DNA from: Brachynemurus nebulosus
Lineage: Eukaryota > Arthropoda > Insecta > Neuroptera > Myrmeleontidae
Direction of reading: 5' to 3'
Length of the DNA stretch: 64,000 nucleotides
Assembly (NCBI GenBank): GCA_035578155.1
Contig: JAPWDM010000001.1
Span: forward strand, 162,165,498 to 162,229,497
Positions 50,330-61,532 of the stretch are shown one piece after another; positions within the stretch are counted from its first letter, which is position 1; each line of letters begins with the position of its first letter. The notes under the pieces were generated by a model. It had not been told where the DNA came from. It made no database searches and saw nothing but the letters and a program-made list of their open reading frames with translations. The position numbers and the translations under genes were made by a program.

Positions 50330-53249
50330 AGTTTTTAAAGAAAGAACTAGGTAATTTTAAAATAACTAAAAAAACCCATTCTTGAAAATTTTCAAAAAAT
50401 TATGGCAAATAGGTTACTTTATTATTTAACTATAAGTATAGGACGTTTAAAAATGGGAGAATGGAAGATCAATTATTTCTATATATTTTCTTCAGACCTA
50501 AAATTTCGATTTCCAGACTTTAGTTTTAGTTGATTATTCATAACCTTTACTGTAACTATACTAATATACGTATACACCAACTTCATAAACTATCTTATAA
50601 AAAGTTACATACTTGGAATTTTTTGTTGAAACTTACGCTTAGAAGGTTGCAAAAAAATTTTTATAGCTTTTTAATTATGTCTCTAAAAATTTAATTGTAT
50701 AATATCTAAAAATATGTATGGAGATATATATGCACAGATAAACGAAAACATTATCAGTATATAATAAAATAGTTACATAACTATAAATGTAAAGATAACA
50801 TACCAAATTAATATAAAACATCGTTTATACATATTAGGAATTTTTTGTATATAAAAATCTTTAATGGCGGTCTTTTTCCCTTCTTGTGCTAATAAAATTA
50901 TTAGTCCATTATGTAATAAAATTTGAGCACGGTGTAATTCTTAATCGAAAACAAGAGAATAAATTACATATACACTTTAACGTATTGCTTGATAATAAAA
51001 TTGATGCAAGAAAAATACAAATTCGATTTCACAACCAATTTAGAATTACCAGGGAACAACTTGAAATCAAACTGAGTTGAGCTTTTAAACTAACTGCCTA
51101 TTTAATACCATTATAGCCCTCTTGACGCCAATGTCTGTCAATTTTGCCCTGTGTTAATGTTTGTAAACTTCGTTTATTATATTATATTTATGCTGATTTA
51201 AGGGCGAAATTCACGCCAGAAACGGCTAATAAACTAATTTTTTTCGAATCTCGTTGTTTGTTTTTATTTTGTTGTGTGGTTCTTTACAAACACGGTGATA
51301 TATAAAACATGGCCAAAAATTTTTTTTTCAAGTAGGAAAATATTTATTTGTGAGCCGCTGCACAGCCAAGTTGCTGCTCCTTTGCAGACAACGCTCGTCC
51401 CCCTCGCGATTTGATCAGTAATGTAACTGCTTGAAGATGAAGAATCTTCAGGATCAAGAAAATAAAAAGGAACGAGAGGGGACAATGTATGGGGTTGGAG
51501 AGTTTTAATAAATAGTGAGTAAACCGCTTCTTTTGTTATTATGTTTGTTTTTTACCGTTTCCCGAAAGTTGTGTTTTTGCCGACAAGGAAAGTCATATCT
51601 CAAGTTCTAGAAAAGATACAGGCTTAATTTTTTTTTAATTTTATTCATAAACATATTGCGCATAAAGTGGAGTATGCTTTTTCCATTTGAACAATTGTAA
51701 CTATTTTTAAACATTTTTTTAAATAAAAAATTGGGTTTTATAATTTTTAGAAGTTTGGGATTACAATTTTATAGTTAATTTTTAAAATTACCTGAAACCC
51801 ATAGTTAGCTTTATGGACAGGTCCTTTAGAAATAAAATAATGAAAAAATATTTGAAAAATATTCATTACTTTTTAAGATATGGCGTTCCTTGAAAACGCT
51901 TAAAAACTTGTGAAAAAGGCCCTCCTTCCCCAACAGGGAAGAGTAATGAATGTTTCAAAAACAAAATTTTTTATTTGAAATCCTCCCTAATTTGAAAAAA
52001 AATTTCATCAAGCAAAATAATCATAAATAAAAAAGTTGCTTTTTTATTTGCACACCCCCCTTAATTCAACAAATTGTAATAGCTGTGAATGATCTAAGAA
52101 TCGGTGGCCAAATAAAGTCTGAATTATTCATCAATTAATTTCTTTTTTTTGTTTTAGTAAAAAATTGAAACAGAGTTGTTTATAAAGCAATTTATAATTG
52201 CTTATATTCAGTTAAAATTTAAAGTCAATTGAATAAAAAAGCCTGAGTTATTTTGCCGATCAGTTTAAAAGATGTGATTTTGTGAATATGTTTCCGAGTT
52301 TTTTATTATCATTTGGTATTATAGAAACATATAACATTTCCTGAACCCTATAGCCTAAATTTTGCTTTTCATTCTCCTCTCTGAACCGTGCTACTGTGCT
52401 AGAAAGAGAGTGACCACTCAACTATTTCGGAGCGCTCGGAGGCCACTGTTTTAGAGAAGTAGGAACATACATATTTTAAGATGGAAAAAATTTGTTGAGA
52501 TCAAAATGTGTTTATTTTTTTATGGATATGATTTTTATGCGGTTTCCATGATTATTTTCGTATAATTAATTTTCGTATTAGAATAAATTTAAAAAAAAAA
52601 AGAGATTATTTTAAATTAAAATCTTTTATATCTAAATTATCATTTTTGTTAATGGAAAAAAGAAACAAGATTTTTTAAATATTTTACAAATTTTAAATAA
52701 TGAACACCGATTTTTTTTCTCATTTACTGGTCTGTTATAAATGTTCAACGTCCTACGCATTCTGTACACACTTCACAAGAATTATGTATTATTGTTTAAA
52801 TATTTAAATTGAATCTTTATTTTTATTTTATTTTTCAATTTAAACAAATTATATATTTGGCAAGAAGTATTTTAACATTAGACTTCAAATATCTATTATT
52901 TAATTCTAACTGAAGAAACCTACCGTCTTTTTTTGATAAAAAGAAAAATTCAAATCAAACAAAAATTTATTATACGAAAAATTAAGGTATCTCAACAAGT
53001 AACAAAATTATGGAACTTTGTAGTTGCACTTGTGTGCAAATGAGCAAATGAGGTCACTGATGTGTGACCTCATTTTGACAGTTTGTGACGTCTTTTTTTT
53101 TACGGCATTGCGAATAGAGCGAAGAGTCTGTTTTTATTGAACTTTCCACAGTTTTTTCTTAAAATGCCGATGAAAGTGCATAATGAAAATGAAAAGTAAG
53201 ATAGAATAAGAAATATGAACATTAATCTATACGTACATGTAGGTACATA
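50330..53249. other. Non-coding stretch, 2.9 kb
   Basis: No gene or transposon boundary that I can support. The 73-codon minus-strand frame at 51,485-51,264 contains a serine run but no recognised domain. Confidence 0.4.
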
Positions 53250-54580
53250 TAATCAAACTGTAACGAGACCATTTCTGTACATGGAATATTTTTTGAAAAT
53301 TGTAATGGCAAAATTGTAATAAATAGTTATCGATGTCGATATCAAAAGAGCGATTTTTAAAATTTTCGTCCCTCTGTTTGTCTGTCTGTTCACGCATCAT
53401 ACAAAAACTATTGGACGGAATTTAATCCTTGAATCATACGTTGGTCTACGAAAATGGACTTTTTACGGAGAGTTTTAGAGTTTATTTGCAAAAAACATTT
53501 CTTTTTTACACAACAATACTACAAAATCGAACAAAATGTTTACAAAAATTGGATTTGGAAAAATGTTTTAATATAAATATGTATTAATTTTTTAATTTTT
53601 TTATCAAAGCATATTTTCATTATAAAAATTAAAAAATAGATAAATACATCAATTGTATCATAAGACATGTCTTTCAAATAATTACTTTATGAACTATTAT
53701 GAGTCGGTGGACATGTGTCACTTTACAGAATGTGAAATTTCACGGTCACAAATATTACCGTAGATATGTAGTTATTTCCTGACTATAGGCACATTTGTAA
53801 ATGTTCTAAAATTTCTTAGTAATTTTTTGAATAAGATCTCAAAAATAATAAAATTATTTTCCACAAAATAAATTGTTAACCTTTTATTAAGTCACTTTAA
53901 ACGCATTGTTTGGTTTTCGATTCAATATATTAAAACTTCAGTATTATGTCGTCTCTATAAGTCAAACAGTTGTAATCACCTTTCATATTATCATTATCAT
54001 TGAATAAATTAATCATAACATCCATATCTTTAATAAATTTTAGAAAAATTAGGAAAACTTTAATATGTGAAGTACAAACTGTCTAAAAAAAAAAAATCGG
54101 TTAATCATACATCGTGGTTCTTTTGATGCACACTATTTCAATACAAACAAAACGACAGCAACTATAAACAAAATTTATATATTTGCTGTGTTATAATAAC
54201 AAATAAATTAGATAACAGCAGTTTCACAGCAAGCAGGCAACGACAAGTTGTAGTATTGGAGCAGGTAGAGAAGTTCATTCGTCATTTTGACGAGTACGTA
54301 TGATTCTAGAGTTAATGAAATTTGGTGTAACTACGATAACTTATTACCTGGTTCAACATCTAGGACACTTTTTATCATGGGAAAATGTTTCCTTCCCTCG
54401 GGAAAATACAAAAACCATTCAGAGCGTATGCGCACATTATGCAAAAATTACTGCACGGATTTCAATGAAATTTGGTGTGATGATAACTTATTAGCTGGAT
54501 CAACATCTAAGATAATTGTTACTCCGGAAAAGTGTCTCATTCGAACGACGTCGCGGGTACAGTTAGTTTGCAATAAAGTT
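53250..54580 (+). repeat. Dispersed repeat R2, second copy
   Basis: Starts as at 1,601 (ACTGTAACGAGACCATTTCT) and ends GTCGCGGGTACAGTTAGT near 54,570, with two ~150-bp units at 54,312 and 54,430. It is interrupted at 53,426-54,311. The open frames at 54,287-54,589 are translations of this repeat. Confidence 0.7.
53426..54311. mobile_element. piggyBac-like MITE, 886 bp
   Basis: TTAA flanks both ends (53,422-53,425 and 54,312-54,315) and interrupts the R2 unit GACGG-AATTT/TTAATGAAATTTGG. The ends are TCCTTGAATCATACGT and, inverted, CTCTAGAATCATACGT. TTAA duplication with C/T-rich YCTAGA-like ends is typical of piggyBac. There is no transposase. Confidence 0.82.
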
Positions 54581-54799
54581 ACTTATTGACTGTCTTTAAG
54601 CATTTCTTTCGTTCATTACATAATAATACGTATAAATTATTAGATTATTCAGTTGTTTTTTTTTCTTTTTACTTATGTAAATCGGTACGTATTGTAATTT
54701 TTGTAATATTATAAAAATGAAATATATATTTAGAAATGTTCTTATGTGTAAATTAATTCTTTATTTTACTTAGAAATGCAACTTCTAGGGAAATCGTGA

Positions 54800-54975
54800 G
54801 GTTTTGAGAGTTCTGAGTTACTTATGTATTTTCTGTGAAACTTTTTTTTGCGGTTCCTTTACCGCATGAAAAAATTTTTTTTTTAAAAACTGCAACGAAT
54901 GAAGTTTTTGAATAGTTTTTGTGCGATTTTTTTTATGCGGTTCCTTCTCTGCCGCATAAAAAGGACATGCTGTAC
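54800..54975. repeat. Fragment of the TACAGC-ended Tc1-like family
   Basis: GCGGTTCC..ACCGCATGAAAAA twice, ending AAAGGACATGCTGTA, resembles the termini of the element at 24,189-25,719. Confidence 0.5.
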
Positions 54976-55386
54976 TTAATGTAGGTAAATAAGAGTTCAT
55001 AAGAAGATTTACATTTTAAAAATTTTTATTTCCGTTTATTTACACAATTAAATCAAAACTATATAATACTTTGGTACAATGAAAGAAAAATTCATATGAT
55101 ATGTATTTAAATAAAATTTAGGCCATAATAATATATATCATTTTCGGACGGCAGTGTATTGTTTGTTGATTTTCTTTTATCGCATAAACTGGTTGGTTGG
55201 ACCACAGCTCAACAGATTGTTGTTGGTATTTACATATTTCAAAAAAAAAGAAAAAAAAATGCGTGGTCGCACTTGAATAAATTGATCACCGTGTCTGTAC
55301 CAAACACAAAGTCCAAGAGGTGATTGCCAAAAATGTTGCGATAATTTTCAATGAAGATATTTAATATCCAACGAGATATCTTGATT
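54976..55386. other. Non-coding stretch
   Basis: No gene seen. Confidence 0.4.
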
Positions 55387-55394
55387 GTCTAAAC

Positions 55395-55626
55395 CAATGG
55401 TGACCAACCCGCGGCCCGCCTTGAATTTTTTTTGGCCCGCGAGATTCATCACACTTTACAAAATATGTTTATTTTCTATTGACCAAGGTATTAAAAAAAC
55501 CAATGAAAACCAATGTATTTAAAAAATACATAATATATGGGAACACATAATTTTATATGCGGCCCGCGGAGTTATGACGCACTTCCAAAGTGGCCCCCGC
55601 AGGATCATTTGGGTCGGCCACCCGTG
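55395..55626. mobile_element. hAT MITE, 232 bp
   Basis: Exact 8-bp TSD GTCTAAAC (55,387-55,394 and 55,627-55,634). The ends are CAATGGTGACCAACCCGCGG and, inverted, CACGGGTGGCCGACCC. GCGGCCCGC-type motifs lie near both ends, as in the hAT MITE at 41,473. Confidence 0.88.
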
Positions 55627-55634
55627 GTCTAAAC

Positions 55635-56992
55635 AAAACCTGCTGGGGGAAAGAAAATAGTCGAAAGGAGTGAAAATTATATTTAGTGAAAAGTGCTGAA
55701 TCCACTGTAAGTCTGAGTCTCACATCTAGAGCTCCGTATAATACTGAAAATAAACACTATTAACATAAAGAGTTTAGTTGTTGTTTATTAGTTAAGTCAA
55801 TTTTTAACGAGAAATATACATACAAAAATTACATAGTTACCATTGTTTACCGTTAATACTGCTGTACATCAATTTAATAATATAAGTATTATTAATTATT
55901 AATAATAACGTAAAAGCCCCTATACCGGAACACTATTTTTAGGTGTGTAATTAAACTGTCATAAAAATTGACAAATAAATTAAACACCCATTTTTTTTTT
56001 CTTAATAAGCATGAAAGAAAGTTTTTTTTTAATCCAATGTACCTATATGCTTTTAAAAATATACAACCCAAAAATTTTTATTTATTAATGTTTTTCTTTT
56101 ACAAAATGTCGACATCTATATCCAAACAAAGAAATATTAATGACACTCGGAGTTGGGAACCGATATACAAACAGACGTGTAATATGAGTAAGCTGACACA
56201 TAGAGTGACATTTAGACATCAAAGCAGGAAGCATAGAATGGTTTCAGTATCAAACATAAATAAAGGATTAAAATACTGTATTCAACAAAAATTGTTATAT
56301 ATACATATATAATAATATGTATACCCTGTGAGATTTTTGGAAGTTGTTTTTACAGCCAAACCGTTGACTTAATCGAAAAATTGTTCAAATAAGAGTTGTA
56401 GATATCGACAGGGGCAACAGATTGCTATAGTCAGGAGCTTTATAGCTCTTATGGTTTTCGAGCTATGATACGAACTTATAGATTTTTAAATGAGACTATA
56501 TATTAATTTTTCGATAAAACTGATCTAATGCATTAATTAACAACATAAATGAGAAAAAAAAATTTTTTACCCAAGTTTAATTTTTGAATTTTTTTTTTAA
56601 ATTTATCCATCAGCCGGTAAAAATACCGACAGTGTTTTCTTTTTGGTTACATTTCTATTACATCCAAGAAAAAAACCTTTTTCAGTACCATTTCTATCAT
56701 ACAATCTGGCTGTAATAAAAATGGCAACTCTCAAAAAACTCACCTGTTATATATATCAGCGTCTCAGAGGTATACTATGTTAAGTCACAATAAAGTCAGT
56801 TCAGTCAGATGTCAGTTAAGTCAGAAAAAATAAAAAGTTTTTGTTTAAGTACCGTAACTTGGGGTAAGATTGGCCCATTTTTTGCGTTTTTTTACGTAAA
56901 CTGTCTTATATTTCACATATATATTTAGGTAACTTCCTCTTACTATTAGCTATTGAACTCTGCATATTTCAAAGTACACATTGACTAGTTAC
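55635..56992. other. Non-coding stretch, 1.4 kb
   Basis: The 114-codon frame at 55,968-56,312 is Asn/Lys/Phe-rich with no recognised homology. ACCGTAACTTGGGGTAAGAT at about 56,850 looks like the left end of a transposon around the following hairpin. Confidence 0.4.
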
Positions 56993-57302
56993 ACAACCAC
57001 ACACAAAAAAAAAAAAATTTCTGACCTGGAGGTCTCACTATATGTACTATATGTTTTTGGGTCGCTGAATCCGAATTTGGGGTCAGTTTCATTCCAGTAC
57101 ATCTGGGTTCGGCCATAACCTCAAAAAACACCCTCAAAATTGCTATATTTGTTAATTTTGAGGGTGTTTTTTGGGGTTATGGCCGAACCCAGATGTACTG
57201 GAATGAAACTGATCCCAAATTCGGATTCAGCGACCCCAAAAACATATAGTACATATAGTGAGACCTCCAGGTCAGAAAATTTTTTTTTTTTGTGTGGCTG
57301 TG
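56993..57302. repeat. ~310-bp near-perfect hairpin
   Basis: The arms are about 145 bp (CTGACCTGGAGGTCTCACTA, TTCGGCCATAACC, CACCCTCAAAATT and mates) with a loop of about 11 bases near 57,143-57,153. It includes A13/T12 runs at the bases of the arms. The 69-codon frame here is an artefact. Confidence 0.9.
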
Positions 57303-57497
57303 TTATTAGAGCTCAGAACTTATTTAATTTCTATTTTAAGATGTTTTGAAAATTTGAGACAATCGTGCCTTTATTTGGGGTAACATTGTCCCAAATACAA
57401 AATGTCATAATGATTAATGCCAAATATTATTTGGGACAATGTTCGACATTTGTAATTTTGGTTGTACGTAAGTAGATAGTGTACAATATGTTAGGGA
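57303..57497. other. Flank of the hairpin
   Basis: GGGGTAACATTGTCCCAAAT near 57,378 resembles the sequence left of the hairpin at 56,860, consistent with both lying in one transposon. Confidence 0.35.
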
Positions 57498-57575
57498 CAG
57501 GGCCCGCTCCAAGGGCGGGCAACCCGGGCATTTGCCCGGGGCGGCAAATTTTAAGGGCGGTAATTTTGTAAATTT
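57498..57575 (+). repeat. GGGCCCGCTCC-type repeat, copy 1
   Basis: GGGCGGGCAACCCGGGCATT followed by TGCCCGGGGCGGCAAATTTT. Repeated in direct orientation at 58,550-58,622. Confidence 0.7.
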
Positions 57576-57631
57576 TTTTCATTTAATTCCTGATTTTTCA
57601 TTTAATAAACGGATCACGGATTATATCAGAC

Positions 57632-57712
57632 AATTAATAACAATAATCAAAATAATATGTTTATAATCATCACGGATTATAAACATATTATTTTGATTAT
57701 TGTTATTAATTG
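57632..57712. repeat. ~80-bp AT-rich hairpin
   Basis: AATAACAATAATCAAAATAA and its mate, with TATGTTTATAATC and GATTATAAACATA meeting around a 7-9 base loop. Confidence 0.9.
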
Positions 57713-58549
57713 TATTTTTCTTTAAAGGTTTTTGTCGGAAAAATGTTCCGTGCGTCACACAGAAAATCGCTACACAACTGACACGTCCCCGGCGTAACCT
57801 ACTTACGGTACAATAGGAATCATTAAAGATGAAATTTTTAGATAATGTGGGTCAATAGTAAATTTTTGTGCTAAAGTTGAGTATTTATATACTATAAACT
57901 CAGAGAGAAGTATCTTCTCTAAAAAAATTTCGAATAAAAAAGACTGTAAATCCACTACATAGTTTACAACATTATGATTAATTATTTAAGCTTCATTCCT
58001 GGAGGAGTCTTTTGCACCTTCGCAATAGGTTTTGTCGAAGGAATCAAGGTATTTCTTTTTTGCAACAATGAACACTACCTTTTCTAAAATTATTAGCTTT
58101 TGGAAAATACCTCGACATTTTTGACGGTCGGCTCTCAGCCCATATAAACACAATCATACTCATTTGCATATACATATTTATGTCTAGTATGTGTAAATAT
58201 ACAGATGAAAATTCATTCATATTACACATGGTATGGAGAAGTAGGCATTATATAAATATGAAAAACTTACGTAAAATATAAAAGTTGTAAATAAATAGTG
58301 ATAAATCAAGAAAGAGTAGGAAATTTTATTAACGAATTTGTTCCTACATGCTGTCTATAATACTCAATAAGTTTAAAAGTACACGGAAATACGTTTAAGG
58401 TATTCATAAATAATTTTAAATATCCAATGATTTTATAAAAGTCGTAAAAATATTATATTATCATGTTTATCTCAGTAAGAAAGATATTTTCGCCCTTTCG
58501 TTACAAACGATAACGAATGAAACAAGTCATCTGGTACAAGTTGTATTGC
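57713..58549. other. Non-coding stretch
   Basis: No gene seen. Confidence 0.4.
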
Positions 58550-58622
58550 GCACGGCCCGCTCTAGGGGCGGGAAATCGGTGCACTTGCCCGGGGCGGCAA
58601 ATTTTAAGAGCGGCATTTTCGA
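58550..58622 (+). repeat. GGGCCCGCTCC-type repeat, copy 2
   Basis: GGCCCGCTCTAGGGGCGGGA and TTGCCCGGGGCGGCAAATTT, matching 57,498-57,575. Confidence 0.7.
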
Positions 58623-59357
58623 AAAATTAAAGAAACAGAAAACTTTTAAGAGTCGCTCACTTGTATTTTGGCGGAAAAGATAAAAGATACAACTGAGAAG
58701 AAAAAAACAAAAAAAGGTCGCTGCTCTTGCCAAGGTGGAATTTCTTTTTTTCACAGGTCGAAGTAAACGCTGGAGTGGGCGCTAACATGCGCAAAAAGTA
58801 TCCCGTACGATCAGTTATTATTTATGGATTTGATGTACATATAATAGCATATAACGGTTCTGATACTTGGGGGAAAATAGGTATAGAACCTTTTTTGTAG
58901 ATAATTTTATAAGCTTTAATTTTATACTGAACCATTTTTCCTGCAAAACTAAAAAAATAAAAAAAAGGAATTGGCCAGAAAGTAACATTTTGTCCAGTCT
59001 CTTCTCAGAAAGGGCCTCGCGATGGGGTAAAATTTGATAATTTGTGAACGACATCTAAATTAACAATTTTATGAAAAATAAACTTAAGTCGAAATTCTTT
59101 CCAAATTTCGTGCCAGGTAAATATCGACTTGGTTACTGGTCTAAAAAGAAACGATTTTTAATTTTATAAAACTTTTTTTGATATTTTAAGTTGTCAAATA
59201 CTGTCTTGCAAAAATTGTCGTTGCAATTTATAATTTTTAGAGTTATGTTTGATTTGAGTGAGCTTGAAATTATAGCCATTGAAGTTATAGTTTCATTACT
59301 CATCTTCCAGCTCCACATCAGACCAGCACAATGGTCACAACCAGCAAACCAGCAAAA
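58623..59357. other. Non-coding stretch
   Basis: No gene seen. AACCAGCAAACCAGCAAAAT abuts the following repeat. Confidence 0.4.
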
Positions 59358-59927
59358 TTAAAGGATACAAGTTTCACAATGGAAATAGTGTGTATTTGTT
59401 TCATAATGGGTAGTTGTATCCGTATACAGCTATTCTCATAAAAAATACTGAAAGTTTTAAAACATTCCCTCTATAAGAAAAAAATGTTCAAAAAGTGAAT
59501 TTTGCTAAATTTTGATATCCAACTTTAGGAAAAGTTTTCTTATGGAAGGGACGAAAATAGGTTAAATATGGACATCACTTAAAATAAAGAGACATTTATT
59601 ACCTTTAAAATGGTTTTTATTTCAACCTTTTAGGATGAACGGTTTATGAAATATGTGCTTTGGCATAAATGGCTTCAAATACAAAAATCAGCGCAATTTG
59701 GAAAACAAAAATGGCTACCACGCTTAAACGGTTCAAGATAATTTTTTTAAGAATAATTGTTCTCAATACATCAAATATAATATAGAAACAACTGGAAGAA
59801 TATTAATTTTTTTTAAAATGGTCAAGCAACCAGCTTTTTTTTAGACCATTTGATATAGACCGACCTAGTATGATTTTGGCGCCCCCTGAAGCTGACGCCC
59901 GGGGCAGGGGCCCTGGAGATCCGGGTC
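59358..59927 (-). mobile_element. Inverted, truncated copy of the hAT MITE at 6,139
   Basis: Reverse complement of about 6,141-6,722, ending GGCAGGGGCCC..GATCCGGGTC. The half equivalent to 6,723-7,051 is missing. Confidence 0.85.
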
Positions 59928-60718
59928 TGTGTAAATCTAATTTATACATTTAATAATAATCGTTGATAAAATCAAAACAAAGGTTGTCAAATCACATTGG
60001 TATTTTACATATTGTGTATACCTACATTCTATATAATATTGTTATCAAATTTACATTTTAATCGACACATTATACGTTTGTATTCTACTAACTGCCCACC
60101 AAAACAAACACCGGAGTCTAAATCGTTCATGCAAAACAGATCAAATTTATTTTTTGAACACAATCAGTACCTTCTTAAAAAAATATTGATCTTGATAACG
60201 CATGTAAATTGTCTCAAATTTCACCACACATTACAATAATAATACCTATATTAAATTCCACTCTGACTCATATAGTATACACGTGTAGAGGTTAATTTCA
60301 ATGGTCAGGGTGACAAGTTTTTGCAAATTTTAATTAAATTTACAAAAATTTATTTTCAGGTTAATTATCTTTCTGATAGAAGAATTAATTAGGTACTAGT
60401 TTATAAAGAAATGTTGGTTTAAATACTAGTTTACAAAGAAATGTTATTCTAACTAATGATGGCGTAAATGATTCCAGGATAGAATAATTATATTTAAAAT
60501 TAAAGAATAGCTTTTAACTATCCCTCTACTGACTCATCTCCACTGGCAAGTTTTACTCTACCAAGTCGCTCTCTGAGAGCACTTGCTGCAAGTTTTGGCT
60601 CTCTCTGCAAGTACTCTATGCTTGCACGGACTTGCTAGTGTACACGTACGACTTATGAGAGTGACTTGCGAGAAGTCAGATTTGAAATTTTTTCTGCAAT
60701 TTTTTAGGTAAATATGTA
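59928..60718. other. Non-coding stretch with ACTTGC motifs
   Basis: ACTTGC/GCAAGT occurs many times at 60,545-60,675 and again at 61,999-62,108. These may be the two ends of one larger element, but no TSD was found. Confidence 0.35.
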
Positions 60719-60948
60719 CCCTCAAACGGAGCTATTTGAAATCGGTGGGGCTATTTGAAACAAAAAAAAAAGATTTAAACTCTTAAAGAAGATTTTCAAA
60801 AAAGATTTAAACTCTAAAATAACATCCCCTCTTAAAGACGGATTAACGTTCTGAATACGTTCAGAAATCAAACAGATATAAGAGCTAAAATCTTTTTTTT
60901 GCTTAGTTTTAAATAGCTCCACCTATTTCAAATAGCGCCATTTGATGG
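60719..60948. mobile_element. TA-flanked MITE, 230 bp
   Basis: The ends CCCTCAAACGGAGCTATTTG and, inverted, CCATCAAATGGCGCTATTTG are flanked by TA. GGTGGGGCTATTTGAAAC repeats the terminal motif. Confidence 0.75.
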
Positions 60949-61375
60949 TAATTATTTATGGAGAATTGGAGATAGGAAGTAATACAATAGACAAAGCAAA
61001 AAATCAATAAAAATATATAAAAGGAGATATTTCGGTTTACGACAGTTGCACTAAAACCTATTTCGTGTCAGAACTTCGCCAATAAGTACGTTCATAAAAC
61101 GACTTGCAAACAAATATCAAGATTTAGTAAACTGGCAGTTGCCTAAATGAATTGAGTAGAAACAAGTTAAGTCTAAACAGTTTAGAAAAGTTGTCCCAAA
61201 TTTTTACACACATACATATTTTATATACATGTATACACAACTCTTTTGTGAGAGTATGTATTTTATACCTACAAATATTACTTTTTATATTTTTATTCAA
61301 TATGTTTACAGTAGCATCATAAAATATAAATGGAAATATATTTATTGTGAGAAGTAATTACCAGTTTGAAAAATA

Positions 61376-61532
61376 TAGCCCAACCAACATAAGGTTGCCG
61401 GTCAGATGCGCAATTGAAAGAGTGCGACAACAAGAATTAAACATGTAACATACATGCATAAAAGTGTGATAGAAGTTGTGTTTGTCTACTGTGCGTACAA
61501 CCTTGACCGACAACCTTATGTTGGTTGAGCTG
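61376..61532. mobile_element. TA-flanked MITE, 157 bp
   Basis: TAGCCCAACCAACATAAGGT and, inverted, CAGCTCAACCAACATAAGGT, with TA outside each end. CGGTCA/TGACCG extends the inverted repeat to about 28 bp. Confidence 0.75.

Noticed and set aside
54287..54589. A 100-codon frame with repeated NEIWC.DNLL motif
   Set aside because: It is the translation of two R2 repeat units, which also occur untranslated at 1.7-3.2 kb.
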